A program made the position numbers and the translations under genes. The notes beneath the pieces are model-generated. The model was given only the letters and a program-made list of their open reading frames with translations, did not search any database and was not told the DNA's origin. Positions 34,186-43,439 of a DNA stretch of 64,000 bases are shown piece after piece. This DNA comes from an uncultured Spartobacteria bacterium (GTDB lineage: Bacteria; Verrucomicrobiota; Verrucomicrobiia; Chthoniobacterales; Terrimicrobiaceae), in NCBI GenBank assembly GCA_937919825.1, contig CALFPA010000051.1, positions 1 through 64,000 of the forward strand, written 5' to 3'. The first letter of the stretch is position 1. Each line of letters opens with the position of its first letter.

Positions 34186-34797
34186 ATGCAATCGACTCTC
34201 GAAACACCTGTGTTGGTTCTGAATCGGCTCTGGCAGGCGGTTAACACCTGCAGCGCCAAGCGAGCCTTCACCCTCCTTTATCAAGGCCACGCTCAAGTGG
34301 TCTCCACGGCTCCCGGCAACGAATTCGTGACCCACGACTTCGCGAGCTGGCAGGATTTTTCAAACGAGAACCCTGATCGCGAGATGGTGCAGACCATTTC
34401 GATGAGAATCCGAATCCCGCGTATCATCGTGCTGTTGATGTTCGAGCGCTTGCCGAAGAAAGAGGTGAAATTCACGCGGCACAATGTCTTCGAGCGCGAT
34501 GCGAACACCTGCCAATACTGCGGTGTTGTCTTCTCTCGCGACTCGCTGAATCTCGACCACATCATGCCGCGTGATCGGGGAGGGCAGACAACTTGGGAAA
34601 ACATTGTTTGCTCGTGCATCCCCTGCAACACGCGCAAAGGCAACCGTCTCCCACACGAGGCTCGCATGGCGCTCATCCGAAAACCGAAGCGCCCGAAGTG
34701 GCGTCCATTCATCCACATTTCCGTTTCCACCAATCCGCATGATAGTTGGAAGCACTTCCTCGATATTGCGTATTGGAATGTCGAGTTGGGTGATTAG
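34186..34797 (+). CDS. HNH endonuclease family protein
   Basis: 203 residues. The HNH core is at ~108-155: CQYCG (zinc pair), LNLDHIMPRDRGG (catalytic His), the central Asn in TTWENIVCSC, and CIPCNTRKGNR (second zinc pair). The N-terminal half starts VLVLNRLWQAVNTCSAKRAF, which is characteristic of a widespread chromosomal HNH group found in many phyla, not of a phage or restriction enzyme. Function of that group is not established; a role in DNA repair or processing is a guess. The L,D-transpeptidase gene begins 4 nt after the stop. Confidence 0.88.
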   Translation: MQSTLETPVLVLNRLWQAVNTCSAKRAFTLLYQGHAQVVSTAPGNEFVTHDFASWQDFSNENPDREMVQTISMRIRIPRIIVLLMFERLPKKEVKFTRHNVFERDANTCQYCGVVFSRDSLNLDHIMPRDRGGQTTWENIVCSCIPCNTRKGNRLPHEARMALIRKPKRPKWRPFIHISVSTNPHDSWKHFLDIAYWNVELGD

Positions 34798-34800
34798 AGG

Positions 34801-35562
34801 ATGAACGAATTCCTTGCCCGGATTGGGTTGGCGTTCTTTTTTTCGGCCACACTGGCGTCTGGATTCGAGATGCCCGCGGATTGCCGCCAGTGCATTCTTG
34901 GGTTGGCTCCGGATTGGAATTCCTCGCGGGTGCAGGTGCGGGTCTTTGAAAAAAAAGACGGCGCCTGGGCACAATCCGCCGGACCCTGGAGCGGGAGGCT
35001 TGGGAAAAACGGGCTGGCTTGGGGTCTGGGTTTGCATCCCGTGCCGACGGGGGTGGCTGCCAAACGCGAAGGGGATTTTCGCGCGCCGGCGGGAGTTTTT
35101 GCTTTAGGGGGAGCTTATGGCTATGCGCCGCAGATCGCGAAAAATCCCGCCCTACCGTATCGGCAGATCACAACGCGCGATCTGTGGGTGGAGGATCCCG
35201 CATCGCCCGACTACAATCGTTACTTGCGACTCCCCACCGAGCCACGCACGGCGTGGGAGAAAAAACAGCAGATGAAGCAGGGCGACCACGCGCACTCCTT
35301 GAAACTCTTCATTGCCCATAACCCCGCTCCTCGAGCGGTTCCTGGCGCAGGGAGCTCGATTTTTTTCCACATCTGGCGAGCCGAGGGCGCGAAGCCGTCG
35401 GCGGGCTGCACGGTGCTCTCGGAGCCAAACCTCCGAAGCCTCATCGCCGCGATCGATCCGGCGAAAAATCCGGTTTATGTTTTGCTGCCGGAGGAGGAAT
35501 ACCGCCGGTTGGCGAGGGCGTGGAAGTTGCCCTCCGTCGAGTCGCCGCGTGCCTCGCGCTGA
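34801..35562 (+). CDS. L,D-transpeptidase family (YkuD-like) exported protein
   Basis: 253 residues. A signal peptide covers ~1-21 (ASGFE). The YkuD-type catalytic block is IFFHIWRAEGAKPSAGCTVL (~188-207), with the conserved His, Ser/Gly and nucleophilic Cys. Upstream elements (TPTGVAAKREGDFRAPAGVF, GDHAHSLKLFIAHN) fit the larger DUF-type YkuD subfamily seen in many Gram-negatives. These enzymes form 3-3 peptidoglycan crosslinks or attach proteins to the wall; this branch may instead be a wall hydrolase or unknown. Periplasmic. Confidence 0.8.
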   Translation: MNEFLARIGLAFFFSATLASGFEMPADCRQCILGLAPDWNSSRVQVRVFEKKDGAWAQSAGPWSGRLGKNGLAWGLGLHPVPTGVAAKREGDFRAPAGVFALGGAYGYAPQIAKNPALPYRQITTRDLWVEDPASPDYNRYLRLPTEPRTAWEKKQQMKQGDHAHSLKLFIAHNPAPRAVPGAGSSIFFHIWRAEGAKPSAGCTVLSEPNLRSLIAAIDPAKNPVYVLLPEEEYRRLARAWKLPSVESPRASR

Positions 35563-35566
35563 GTGG

Positions 35567-36031
35567 CTAGAGTTTGTTTTCCCAGCCGAGCAGGAGATCC
35601 AAAAAACTACGGGCGCTGGGAGCATTGAGGAGTTTTTGAAGGGTCTCCGGCTTGCCGCACAGGCGGGCGATCGTGCCGACGACGCGGAGGTATTCCTGAT
35701 TCAGCGCCGTGGGGATGCCGACGACGAAAACAAGCTGCACCGACCCTTGGATGTCGGGGGAGGGGAAGCCATTTGGCGAGCGTCCAGCGGACATCACGAG
35801 AGAGTTCACGGCATTCGTCCGGCCGTGGGCAATGACGATGCCGAATCCGTCGTCGGTGGAAACCGCCGGCGCGGCGCGTTCGAGAATGCTGGCGCGAAGG
35901 GTGTCCCAATTTTCGATGCGGATATCGCCGCGCAGAGGGAAGAGGAGTTCTTCCACGGCGGTGGTTTGATCGAGCGCGTCGAGTTGGAGGTTGATGTGTT
36001 CGGGAAGGAGGATTTCGGAGAGAGAAATCAT
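35567..36031 (-). CDS. PTS EIIA-Ntr-like protein (PtsN-like)
   Basis: 154 residues with an EIIA fructose/Ntr-type domain: ISLSEILLPEHINLQL start, FGIVIAHGRTNAV with the phosphorylatable His near 69, then PDIQGSVQLVFVVGIPT and LLRVVGTIARL-type helices. In many bacteria such proteins are regulators rather than sugar transporters, and no EIIB or EIIC is encoded nearby. It overlaps nadK by 4 nt, so the two are co-translated on the minus strand. Regulation of metabolism is plausible but unproven. Confidence 0.82.
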   Translation of the reverse strand: MISLSEILLPEHINLQLDALDQTTAVEELLFPLRGDIRIENWDTLRASILERAAPAVSTDDGFGIVIAHGRTNAVNSLVMSAGRSPNGFPSPDIQGSVQLVFVVGIPTALNQEYLRVVGTIARLCGKPETLQKLLNAPSARSFLDLLLGWENKL

Positions 36032-36882
36032 ATATTGCTACCGGTCCACTTGAGCTTCTGGCGAATCACCTCGGTGAATGGCCTTTCGGGGAGCATGGCC
36101 AGCGGAAGCACGCGCGGGCTTTTTTTGAGAACCAAAAGATCGCCGATGCCAAGCTGTCCGCAGCTCTGGGAATCCACGGAGACCGTGACGGTCTGCCCTG
36201 GCTTGGCGACTTGCATTTTGATGACCGAGGCGTCGCTCATCACCACCGAGCGGATCGAGAGCACATGGGGGCAGATCGGGGTGATTACGAAACATCCGCA
36301 GTCCGGCATGAGGATCGGGCCGCCGGCGGAAATGGAATACGCCGTCGAGCCGGTGGGGGTTGAAACAATGAGGCCGTCGGCGTTGTAATCGGTGAGTGGC
36401 AGATCATCGAGGCCGACACGGATTTGGACGAGTTGCGAGCGCTCGCCTCGGCTGACCACGACATCGTTCAGTGCGAAAAAGGTCCTTGAGGCTCCGTTTT
36501 TTTCCACGAGGTCGGCCTGCATGAGATTACGAGGGCTCACGATGTAATCGCGGTTCCGGATGCATTCGACAGCGCGCTGGACTTCGCCGGACCCGAGGCA
36601 GGTGAGAAATCCGAGCGTGCCGATGTTGATTCCAAAAACGGTGGGAATGGCATCGCGCATTTTCTGCACGGCTCGAAGGATCGTGCCATCGCCACCCATG
36701 ATGACGAGGAGTTCACAGCGCTCGGCGAGATCCGCGATATCGAGGCTGGAGGATTTTCCCGCCAGCGGGGCGGTGGAGGCTTCGAGTTCGTAGGGCAGGC
36801 CGGCGAGATCAAGTTCCCGCACCATGGCGCGCACGACCTCGGCGGCGGCCGGTTTTTCCGCATGGGCATGGAGTCCGATCAT
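36028..36882 (-). CDS. nadK: NAD kinase
   Basis: 284 residues from the ATG at 36882 (MIGLHAHAEKP). The frame is open to 37050, but the extra part lies opposite the next gene and is not NAD-kinase-like. Catalytic motifs: VIMGGDGTILRAV (GGDGT), GINIGTLGFLT, NADGLIVSTPTGSTAYSISAGG and the C-terminal beta-sandwich. It phosphorylates NAD to NADP. Length is typical (about 290). No clear Shine-Dalgarno. Confidence 0.92.
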   Translation of the reverse strand: MIGLHAHAEKPAAAEVVRAMVRELDLAGLPYELEASTAPLAGKSSSLDIADLAERCELLVIMGGDGTILRAVQKMRDAIPTVFGINIGTLGFLTCLGSGEVQRAVECIRNRDYIVSPRNLMQADLVEKNGASRTFFALNDVVVSRGERSQLVQIRVGLDDLPLTDYNADGLIVSTPTGSTAYSISAGGPILMPDCGCFVITPICPHVLSIRSVVMSDASVIKMQVAKPGQTVTVSVDSQSCGQLGIGDLLVLKKSPRVLPLAMLPERPFTEVIRQKLKWTGSNI

Positions 36883-36991
36883 GAATTCGGTGGGAGTTAG
36901 ACAAACCCCGGCCGTGAAAGCAACGCCAACCTCGTTACCCCCTCGGGAGAATCGCTTGCACCTCCTCGGGCTGCGGGGAATAATTTGCGGC

Positions 36992-37201
36992 ATGAGCACA
37001 GGACCTGGATCTGGTGGAAATGTCATTGCGGCCCTTTGCAGTTTGCTCATCCCTGGCTTGGGGCAATTGGTTCAGGGGAGGATTCTCGTGGCGGTCGTTT
37101 TTTTCGTGGGATCGGGGGTGTTGTGGTTCATCAGCTTCGGCACCTTGGGGTGGATCATCCACTTGTGGGCCTGCTTGAACGCGGCTCTTTGGAAGCCATA
37201 G
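36992..37201 (+). CDS. Small inner-membrane protein, unknown
   Basis: 69 residues from the ATG at 36992. Two hydrophobic segments (~10-26 and ~30-48) with a GLGQLVQGR turn between them, and a final WACLNAALWKP. The PGLGQ-hxxGR pattern is seen in many small two-helix membrane proteins of the TM2/DUF5683 type. Function is unknown. The aldehyde dehydrogenase starts 2 nt after its stop, so they are co-transcribed. The start is supported by the absence of sense further upstream. Confidence 0.65.
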   Translation: MSTGPGSGGNVIAALCSLLIPGLGQLVQGRILVAVVFFVGSGVLWFISFGTLGWIIHLWACLNAALWKP

Positions 37202-37203
37202 GC

Positions 37204-38679
37204 ATGACTCTAAAAAACTACATCAATGGACGATTCGTCTCGGCCCAAGAAGGGTCGGTGCGGGCGTTTCTCAATCCTGCCGACAACACCCAGATCGGCG
37301 AGGCGGCGGAGTCCGCGCCTGCTGACATGGAGGCGGCGATCCATGCGGCGCGCAAGGCCTTCGACGAAGGTCCTTGGCCAAGAACTCCCGCCCAGGAACG
37401 GGCTGCGAAACTCCTGAAGCTCGCGGCGTTGATTGACTCCCGCGCGGCCCAACTTGCGGAATTTGAATCCCGAAACAACGGCAAGCCCCTTCGCGAGGCG
37501 GAATACGATGTCGCCGATGCGGCGGGATGCTTCCGCTACTACGCGGGGCTGGCGACCAAGCCGCACGGTCAGACCTTCGAGGTGGGGGATCCGAACATCG
37601 TGTGCCAAACGATTCGCGAGCCGATCGGTGTTTGCGGTCAGATCATTCCTTGGAACTATCCGCTGCTGATGGCGGCATGGAAACTCGCTCCCGGCCTCGC
37701 GGCGGGGAATTGCTGCATCCTCAAGCCCTCGGAGTTGACGCCATTGTCGGTCTCCGTGCTGTTCGAGTTGATCGATGAGGTGGGCTTTCCGCCGGGCGTG
37801 GTGCAGTTGGTTTACGGCGAGGGCGCAACGATCGGGCAACATCTCGCCGCCAGTATGCTGGTGGACAAAATCGCTTTCACTGGAGGGGGAGTCACGGGCC
37901 GCAAGATCATGACGGCCGCCGCGTCGAATTTCAAAAAAGTCACCCTCGAACTCGGCGGTAAGAGCCCCAACATCGTCTTTGCCGATGCGGACCAAAACCT
38001 CGCGCTCGAATATGCGATGTTCGGAATTTTTGCCGGTCAGGGCGAGGTGTGCAGCGCCGGATCGCGTCTTTTGCTCCAGCGCTCGCTGGTGGATTCTTTT
38101 TTGCCAAGGCTCGCGGCGGCGTGTGAAAAAATCGTTGTTGGCCCCGGTCTCGACGCCGGCACCGAAATGGGACCGCTCATTTCCCGGGCCCACCAGAAAA
38201 AGGTCCTCGATTACATCCAGGCCGGCCACGATGAGGGCGCTGAGCTTTTGTGCGGAGGCGGAGGCTACACCGACCATCGCGCCGTGGGGAATTTCGTGCA
38301 GCCGACCGTTTTTTTAAGCACCTGTTCCGACATGAGAATCGTCCGCGAGGAGATTTTTGGCCCGGTGCTCGTCGTGCAATTGTTCGACACCGAGGAGGAG
38401 GCGCTCCGGTTGGCGAACGACTCCATTTACGGCCTTGCCGGCGGGGTTTTCACGAACGACGCCTCCCGCGCCCAGCGCGTCGTTCGAGGTTTGCGAGCGG
38501 GCATTACTTGGATCAACTGCTACCACCCGACCTTCAACGAGGCGCCATGGGGCGGCTACAAACAAAGCGGCATCGGGCGCGAACTCGGCACCTATGGCTA
38601 CGAGGCCTACACGGAGGTGAAACAAATCACCCACTGCATCAATCCCCAGCCGCTCGGTTGGTTCAAAAATCTCGCCTGA
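37204..38679 (+). CDS. Aldehyde dehydrogenase, betaine-aldehyde dehydrogenase-like
   Basis: 491 residues from the ATG at 37204 (MTLKNYING); the frame is open upstream through the small membrane gene but that part is unrelated. NAD-site and catalytic motifs: PWNYPLLMAAWKLAPGLAAGN, TGGGVTGRKIM, VTLELGGKSPNIV (general base Glu) and GQGEVCSAGSRL (nucleophilic Cys). C-terminal WGGYKQSGIGRELG is complete. The closest pattern is BetB-type betaine-aldehyde or aminoaldehyde dehydrogenases. Cytosolic, NAD(P)-dependent. No choline oxidase nearby, so the substrate is uncertain. Confidence 0.92.
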   Translation: MTLKNYINGRFVSAQEGSVRAFLNPADNTQIGEAAESAPADMEAAIHAARKAFDEGPWPRTPAQERAAKLLKLAALIDSRAAQLAEFESRNNGKPLREAEYDVADAAGCFRYYAGLATKPHGQTFEVGDPNIVCQTIREPIGVCGQIIPWNYPLLMAAWKLAPGLAAGNCCILKPSELTPLSVSVLFELIDEVGFPPGVVQLVYGEGATIGQHLAASMLVDKIAFTGGGVTGRKIMTAAASNFKKVTLELGGKSPNIVFADADQNLALEYAMFGIFAGQGEVCSAGSRLLLQRSLVDSFLPRLAAACEKIVVGPGLDAGTEMGPLISRAHQKKVLDYIQAGHDEGAELLCGGGGYTDHRAVGNFVQPTVFLSTCSDMRIVREEIFGPVLVVQLFDTEEEALRLANDSIYGLAGGVFTNDASRAQRVVRGLRAGITWINCYHPTFNEAPWGGYKQSGIGRELGTYGYEAYTEVKQITHCINPQPLGWFKNLA

Positions 38680-39582
38680 ATGCGGCTCACGAATTTTCAA
38701 GGTCAGCCGGTGATCGAATTGAAAAACGGGCCGTCCCGCGCGCTGGTCTCTCCTGCTCATGGCGCGAGGTTGCTGCAGTGGAGTGTCGGGGATTGGGAGG
38801 TTGTTCGATGGCCCGAGACGGCCGATTGGAGCAAGCCGCAGAAAGTTCGCGGCGGGAATCCGGTGTTGTTCCCCTTTATCGCCCGGAGTTTTCACGACAA
38901 GCGGATTGGATTCTGGAAATCCTCGGACGGCACTGTGCGTCCCGCCCCGATGCATGGATTCGCCCGCGATTCGGCTTTCTCGATCGTGACGGCAGACGAC
39001 TCCTCGGTGGAAATGAGGCTCGAGGCGAACGACACCACGCGGGCGGTTTATCCTTTCGATTTCCGATTGGAGGTCACCCTGCGGCTCAGGGTGGATTCAC
39101 TCCTGGTCTGCTACCGAGTGACGAATCCCGGTAAAGACCCGTTGCCATGGTCTGCCGGGCACCATTTTTACTTCGGCATCCCCGCCAGTGAGCGCGCTGA
39201 TTGGGAGCTGGAACTTCCCTGTCGTCACTGGGCCTCTCAGGATTTTTCGACAGGGGAAATTCAACTCCGCGATCCCTCGACAGCTCGTGATGCCCTCTCC
39301 AATCCGGATTGGATCGACCGCCTGCATGTTCAGCCCGATCTCGACCGGATTCAGCTTACACACGCCTCATCGGGACGAACGATCTCGTTCCAGGACACCT
39401 CGCCGCAGTCCGGGAGTTGGTATTGTGCGACGACATGGACCGAAAAGCCGGACTCCGATTTTTTCTGTGTCGAGCCCTGGAGCGCTCTCCCCAACGCCGC
39501 CGCCAACGGCTTCGGTTTGCAAACCACCCCGCCCGGCGAATCCCTCGAAATCTCCTGCCAAATCCTCGCTCGGAACGCCTGA
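38680..39582 (+). CDS. Aldose 1-epimerase family protein
   Basis: 300 residues, starting at the base after the dehydrogenase stop. Galactose-mutarotase-like motifs: GARLLQWSVGDWEV, GGNPVLFPFIAR, PMHGFARD (catalytic-type His), SAGHHFYFGIP (second His) and the Glu in FCVEPWSALPNAAANG. This is the aldose epimerase/YeaD-like beta-sandwich family that interconverts alpha and beta sugars (or hexose-6-phosphate). No signal peptide. Co-transcribed with the dehydrogenase. The sugar specificity cannot be read. Confidence 0.88.
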   Translation: MRLTNFQGQPVIELKNGPSRALVSPAHGARLLQWSVGDWEVVRWPETADWSKPQKVRGGNPVLFPFIARSFHDKRIGFWKSSDGTVRPAPMHGFARDSAFSIVTADDSSVEMRLEANDTTRAVYPFDFRLEVTLRLRVDSLLVCYRVTNPGKDPLPWSAGHHFYFGIPASERADWELELPCRHWASQDFSTGEIQLRDPSTARDALSNPDWIDRLHVQPDLDRIQLTHASSGRTISFQDTSPQSGSWYCATTWTEKPDSDFFCVEPWSALPNAAANGFGLQTTPPGESLEISCQILARNA

Positions 39583-39598
39583 TCGGATTTGAAATTCT

Positions 39599-40276
39599 TC
39601 AGCGTCGGGCTGGGAAACGGGCTTCGGCAAACCTCCACACGACCCAGGCCACCAGAAAAGAAATCAGGATCGAAACCGTCACATCCGAGGGATGGTGGGC
39701 TCCGATGCCGATACTCGCTCCGGCGATGGAGGCGGCGATCGGGATCGCAATCACGAGTCCCCATGCGGGCGAGGCGAGCATGATCACCGCGGCAAAGCCA
39801 AAGGCGGTGGCCGTGTGACCCGAGGGAAAGGAATTGTAGGCCGGAACGCCGATGAGCCACCGGCCTTCATGCCGTAGGCCGTAGAAGCCCTGCTCGATCT
39901 TGGGGCTTTCGCGCGGGCGGGTGCGCCCCGTGGTGAGTCGGGAGGCATTGGCCACCATGCCGGCGAGCGTGGAGGCTACCATCGCAATCAGGAAAATGCG
40001 GCTCCATCGGCGGCTTCCCTTCCATTTCGCAACCAGAAACCCCAGCGCTCCAATGACCATGAGTTGAGGCCAGTCCCCCCACCGGCGAATGGTCTCGTAG
40101 GTTTTGCGAAGCGGGGACTTTTTCCAGTTTGGTCCCTGCGACGCGACAAGTGTCTCGCGAACGGGATGATCCCACGAAAACGAGGCTGGGATCAAAATGA
40201 CGCCCAGCAGGATAAAGAAAATCGGGAATCGGAATTTGGCGAGCAGGCTCAAGGCAATGACGCGAAGATTGGCCAT
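39599..40276 (-). CDS. PAP2-family membrane phosphatase
   Basis: 225 residues from the ATG at 40276 (MANLRVIAL). About five or six hydrophobic segments and the PAP2 motifs: TTGRTRPRE (motif 1, Arg-Pro), NSFPSGHTATAFGFA (motif 2, catalytic His) and GIGAHHPSDV (motif 3, His/Asp). The motif-3 Ser-Arg is replaced by Ser-Ile-Gly, a mild deviation. The family dephosphorylates lipid phosphates such as undecaprenyl pyrophosphate or phosphatidic acid at the membrane. Next to the exopolysaccharide operon, an undecaprenyl-PP recycling role would make sense but is inference. Confidence 0.86.
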   Translation of the reverse strand: MANLRVIALSLLAKFRFPIFFILLGVILIPASFSWDHPVRETLVASQGPNWKKSPLRKTYETIRRWGDWPQLMVIGALGFLVAKWKGSRRWSRIFLIAMVASTLAGMVANASRLTTGRTRPRESPKIEQGFYGLRHEGRWLIGVPAYNSFPSGHTATAFGFAAVIMLASPAWGLVIAIPIAASIAGASIGIGAHHPSDVTVSILISFLVAWVVWRFAEARFPARR

Positions 40277-40392
40277 TGGGAGCGGGGGCGTCAAGCAACA
40301 GACCGCAAAAAATAAATTGCCCCGCCCCTGTAGGCAGTTATGTATGTGAAGCTTTGTTTTTCACCGACTCGATTTGATTAGCACCCCAGCCC

Positions 40393-41856
40393 ATGCAGGT
40401 TACAGAACACACGCCTGAAATTTTTGCCACCCGTCCGGAGCATTTGTTTCCTGCGGGCTTGAAAGTTGCCCGGGGCTCGACTCGGGAGCGGTCGATGATG
40501 CTGTTGTTTCTCCTGCTGGATGCGGCGGCTTGGGTGGGAACTTACTTGGCCCTGTCGGAGTTCACCGGGGATTTCAACCGATTCGGGTGGGCTGAAGTGC
40601 TTCTGCCGATGATTATTTCGGTGTTCACGCTCAGCTTGATCGGGGCCTACGACCGGCGGTCGGAGATGAAATCCCTGGGCTACACGAGCGAGCACCTGAT
40701 CGCCTGTTTCGCGGCCTTTCTGCTCTCGGCTTTTGCGGTTTACTTGGTGGCGAGCTTTGGTGGCGCGGTGGCCTCGAGTCGCGCGATTTTCTCGGGTTCG
40801 TTTCTGGCTTTCACCCTTTTCTCACTCTTCCAAAGGCGGTTGTTTTACTCGACCCCAGGCATGGCGAGGGAAAATCGCCGCCTGCTAGTGATTAGCGATG
40901 CCGAGTCGGGTGAGAGGTTTTTTAAAACTTCCGCCGCAAAGGGTCTCCGGGAGCAGTTGCATTTTTTTGCCACGGGCGATGCGGAGGTCGGTCGGAATGT
41001 CGCAGGTCCTGGAACTCCGGTTTACGAGGGATTGGCCGCCGAGGTAATCAAGGATCTGGAAGGGCATTCGAACTTTGAGCACGAGGGCATCGTCATTGCC
41101 ATGCACACGGACCACCTCGATAACGATGTCCTCGAAGCGCTGGTTGCCGTGCATTTCCGCGAACTGCCAGTTTATACGATGCATTCGTTCCACGAAACCT
41201 TCTGGCACAAAATGCCTCCCGACCTGCTCAGTCGGAGCTGGCCGTTGGATTCGGGGTTCCAACTCGTGCAGCACTCGGCTTTCGCTTCGCTGAAGCGGAT
41301 TTTCGATCTCGTCCTGGCCTCGCTCACGCTTTTGGTCATGGCCCCGTTGATGGCCCTCGTCGCCTTGCTGATCAAGCTCGAGAGACGCGGGCCGGTTTTT
41401 TTCAACCAGACGCGCGTCGGTCAGCACGGAAGTCTTTTCACCTTGCACAAATTCCGCACGATGGAGGTCGGGAGCGAATTCAAGGGACTCTACACCGTGG
41501 AAGGTGATCCCCGCGTAACCCGTCTCGGGCATTGGCTGCGCCTCACGCGCCTCGATGAGCTGCCCCAACTCTGGAATGTGCTCCGGGGCGAAATGAGCCT
41601 CATCGGGCCGCGCGCGGAGTGGATCAAATGCGTGGAGCGCTACGAGCAAGCGATCCCTTATTATCACTTCCGTCACCTCGTCCGGCCGGGCATCACCGGT
41701 TGGGCCCAAGTGAATTACCCCTACGGGGCCAGCATCGAGGATACGATCGAGAAATTGATGTATGACCTCTACTACATCCGGCACTTTTCCATTGCGCTCG
41801 ATGCCACCGTGATCCTGAAAACTCTTCATGTGATGCTTTTCGGCAAGGGCCGGTGA
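40393..41856 (+). CDS. Undecaprenyl-phosphate sugar phosphotransferase (WcaJ/EpsB-like)
   Basis: 487 residues. Four hydrophobic segments (~35-150), a CoA-binding-like middle part (~160-280), a further membrane helix (~300-325) and the bacterial sugar transferase domain (~295-487): KRIFDLVLASLTLLVM, FFNQTRVGQHG, LHKFRTM, LTRLDELPQLWNVLRGEMSLIGPR and RPGITGWAQV. It is the initiating enzyme that transfers a sugar-phosphate to undecaprenyl phosphate to begin exopolysaccharide. First gene of the exosortase operon; overlaps the exosortase gene by 4 nt. Confidence 0.92.
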   Translation: MQVTEHTPEIFATRPEHLFPAGLKVARGSTRERSMMLLFLLLDAAAWVGTYLALSEFTGDFNRFGWAEVLLPMIISVFTLSLIGAYDRRSEMKSLGYTSEHLIACFAAFLLSAFAVYLVASFGGAVASSRAIFSGSFLAFTLFSLFQRRLFYSTPGMARENRRLLVISDAESGERFFKTSAAKGLREQLHFFATGDAEVGRNVAGPGTPVYEGLAAEVIKDLEGHSNFEHEGIVIAMHTDHLDNDVLEALVAVHFRELPVYTMHSFHETFWHKMPPDLLSRSWPLDSGFQLVQHSAFASLKRIFDLVLASLTLLVMAPLMALVALLIKLERRGPVFFNQTRVGQHGSLFTLHKFRTMEVGSEFKGLYTVEGDPRVTRLGHWLRLTRLDELPQLWNVLRGEMSLIGPRAEWIKCVERYEQAIPYYHFRHLVRPGITGWAQVNYPYGASIEDTIEKLMYDLYYIRHFSIALDATVILKTLHVMLFGKGR

Positions 41857-43439
41857 AACTCGAAAATTCTGCCAACCGAAATTCCCTCGGGGACTTTCTG
41901 CCCCTCGCTGCCGGTCTCGCAGCCGTGTGGTGGCTTGCCATTCGGATGCTTTGGTCTGATTGGGAGATCGATCCGCAATACAGCTACGGATTTCTCGTTC
42001 CCCTTCTTTGCGCCGGGCTGTTTCTTCAACGCTGGGGAGACCGCCCGGCGGCGGCGCCGCCCGCCAACCTGACGCGGAACCTCCTTCTCGCCCTCCCTCC
42101 GCTGGTTTTCCTTGCGGGAATTCAGCCGTTTTTCGAAGCCAACCCCGAATGGCGTATTCCGGGGATGTTCGGAGCGATCAGCGCGGTGGCGATCTCGTTG
42201 GTGTTGGTTCACTCGCTGGGCGGCCGGCCTTGGCTTAGGCACTTTTTTTTCCCGATCGCATTTTTTCTAATCGCCGTTCCCTGGCCGCGCAACGCGGAGG
42301 AGGCATTTATGGGATTTCTGATGGAAAAAAACGCCATCGCGGCGCTTGAGGTCCTTCATTGGTGCGGTTTCGAGGCCGTCCGGCGCGGAAATCTGATCTC
42401 GGTGCCGGGCGGATTGATCGGCGTGGAGGAGGCCTGTAGCGGAGTGCGCTCCCTGCAAAGTGGCCTGATGGCTTCGCTGTTTTTCGGGGAGATTTTCCGG
42501 TTCGGGCTCTTCACGCGCGGGATGCTGGTTTTTTCAGCCCTGGGATTCGCCGTTTTTGGGAATTTCATTCGTGCCACCACGCTCTCGCTCGTCGCCGCCA
42601 CGCAGGGCCTGGCCACTTTGGAGTCGTGGCATGACGCCGCTGGCTTCGCGACCCTGGCTTTCACCCTGGGTTCCTTGTGGCTTCTCTCGTATGCCCTTCA
42701 CTACCGGCGGACTCGCCACATGCCTCCGCAGAAACTGCCGTCACCCCCTCCTGCCCCCGAGGTGCCGGGTCAGCTCCGAAGGGCCGCTTATTTTGGATTC
42801 GCGCTCTTGGTTCTTTCGCTGGGTGGAACGGAGGCATGGTATCGCCTACATGAACGCCAGTCGCCTTTCTCGGCCGGCTGGACCATCCGTGAAGGCACGG
42901 CCGGAACGAAGCCCATCCCCGTGGCCGACAAAACACGCCGGATTCTGTTTTTCCCCGAGGGATTTTCGGAAACCTTCCGAGATGCCCAAGAGCGCCCCTG
43001 GCAGTTTTTCTATTTTCGCTGGCCCGCCGGTCGCACGGCGGCGCAGGCCATCAATATTCATAATCCCGAGACCTGCCTCGGAAGTATCGGAATGAAAATG
43101 GTGCGCCAGCTTGACCCTCTTGAAATCCGTGCAAAGGGAATCATCTTGCCATTCAATGTGTATCTTTTCTCCGATAGGGGACGGCCAATTCTTGTTTTTC
43201 ATTCGATTATTGCAGACCGCCAACCGGATTCCCATAATGCGCCCATGTTGGAATCTGAAAGGGGCAGCGGCTCAAGCCAGGGAAGATGGGCTGACGTTGC
43301 AAATGGAGTCAGGAATCGCGGTCAGCGTCTATTGGAAGCCGCCGTGTGGGGAACGGATCATGTCGCAGAAGCGAGCGTGGTCCTTCAGCGTTATTTGGAG
43401 CAATCCCTGGAAGTCGGCCCCCCAGCCGTCCAGCCATGA
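41853..43439 (+). CDS. Exosortase fused to EpsI-like domain
   Basis: 528 residues. The exosortase part (~15-290) has about eight membrane segments and the catalytic triad: Cys195 in VEEACSGVRS, Arg240 in FGNFIRATTL, His260 in SWHDAAGF. The EpsI/DUF3485 part (~310-460) has one membrane helix and NIHNPETCLGSIG with Cys408. Exosortases cut and anchor proteins carrying PEP-CTERM-like tails and are tied to exopolysaccharide loci, as here. Overlaps both neighbours by 4 nt. No C-terminal sorting-signal protein is encoded in this window, so its substrates lie elsewhere. A soluble tail of ~65 residues (~460-528) follows the EpsI domain. Confidence 0.93.
   Translation: MKLENSANRNSLGDFLPLAAGLAAVWWLAIRMLWSDWEIDPQYSYGFLVPLLCAGLFLQRWGDRPAAAPPANLTRNLLLALPPLVFLAGIQPFFEANPEWRIPGMFGAISAVAISLVLVHSLGGRPWLRHFFFPIAFFLIAVPWPRNAEEAFMGFLMEKNAIAALEVLHWCGFEAVRRGNLISVPGGLIGVEEACSGVRSLQSGLMASLFFGEIFRFGLFTRGMLVFSALGFAVFGNFIRATTLSLVAATQGLATLESWHDAAGFATLAFTLGSLWLLSYALHYRRTRHMPPQKLPSPPPAPEVPGQLRRAAYFGFALLVLSLGGTEAWYRLHERQSPFSAGWTIREGTAGTKPIPVADKTRRILFFPEGFSETFRDAQERPWQFFYFRWPAGRTAAQAINIHNPETCLGSIGMKMVRQLDPLEIRAKGIILPFNVYLFSDRGRPILVFHSIIADRQPDSHNAPMLESERGSGSSQGRWADVANGVRNRGQRLLEAAVWGTDHVAEASVVLQRYLEQSLEVGPPAVQP

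Noticed and set aside
34186-34797. HNH gene as restriction or homing endonuclease
   Set aside because: The N-terminal half matches the widespread chromosomal HNH group. There is no methyltransferase, intron or intein context.
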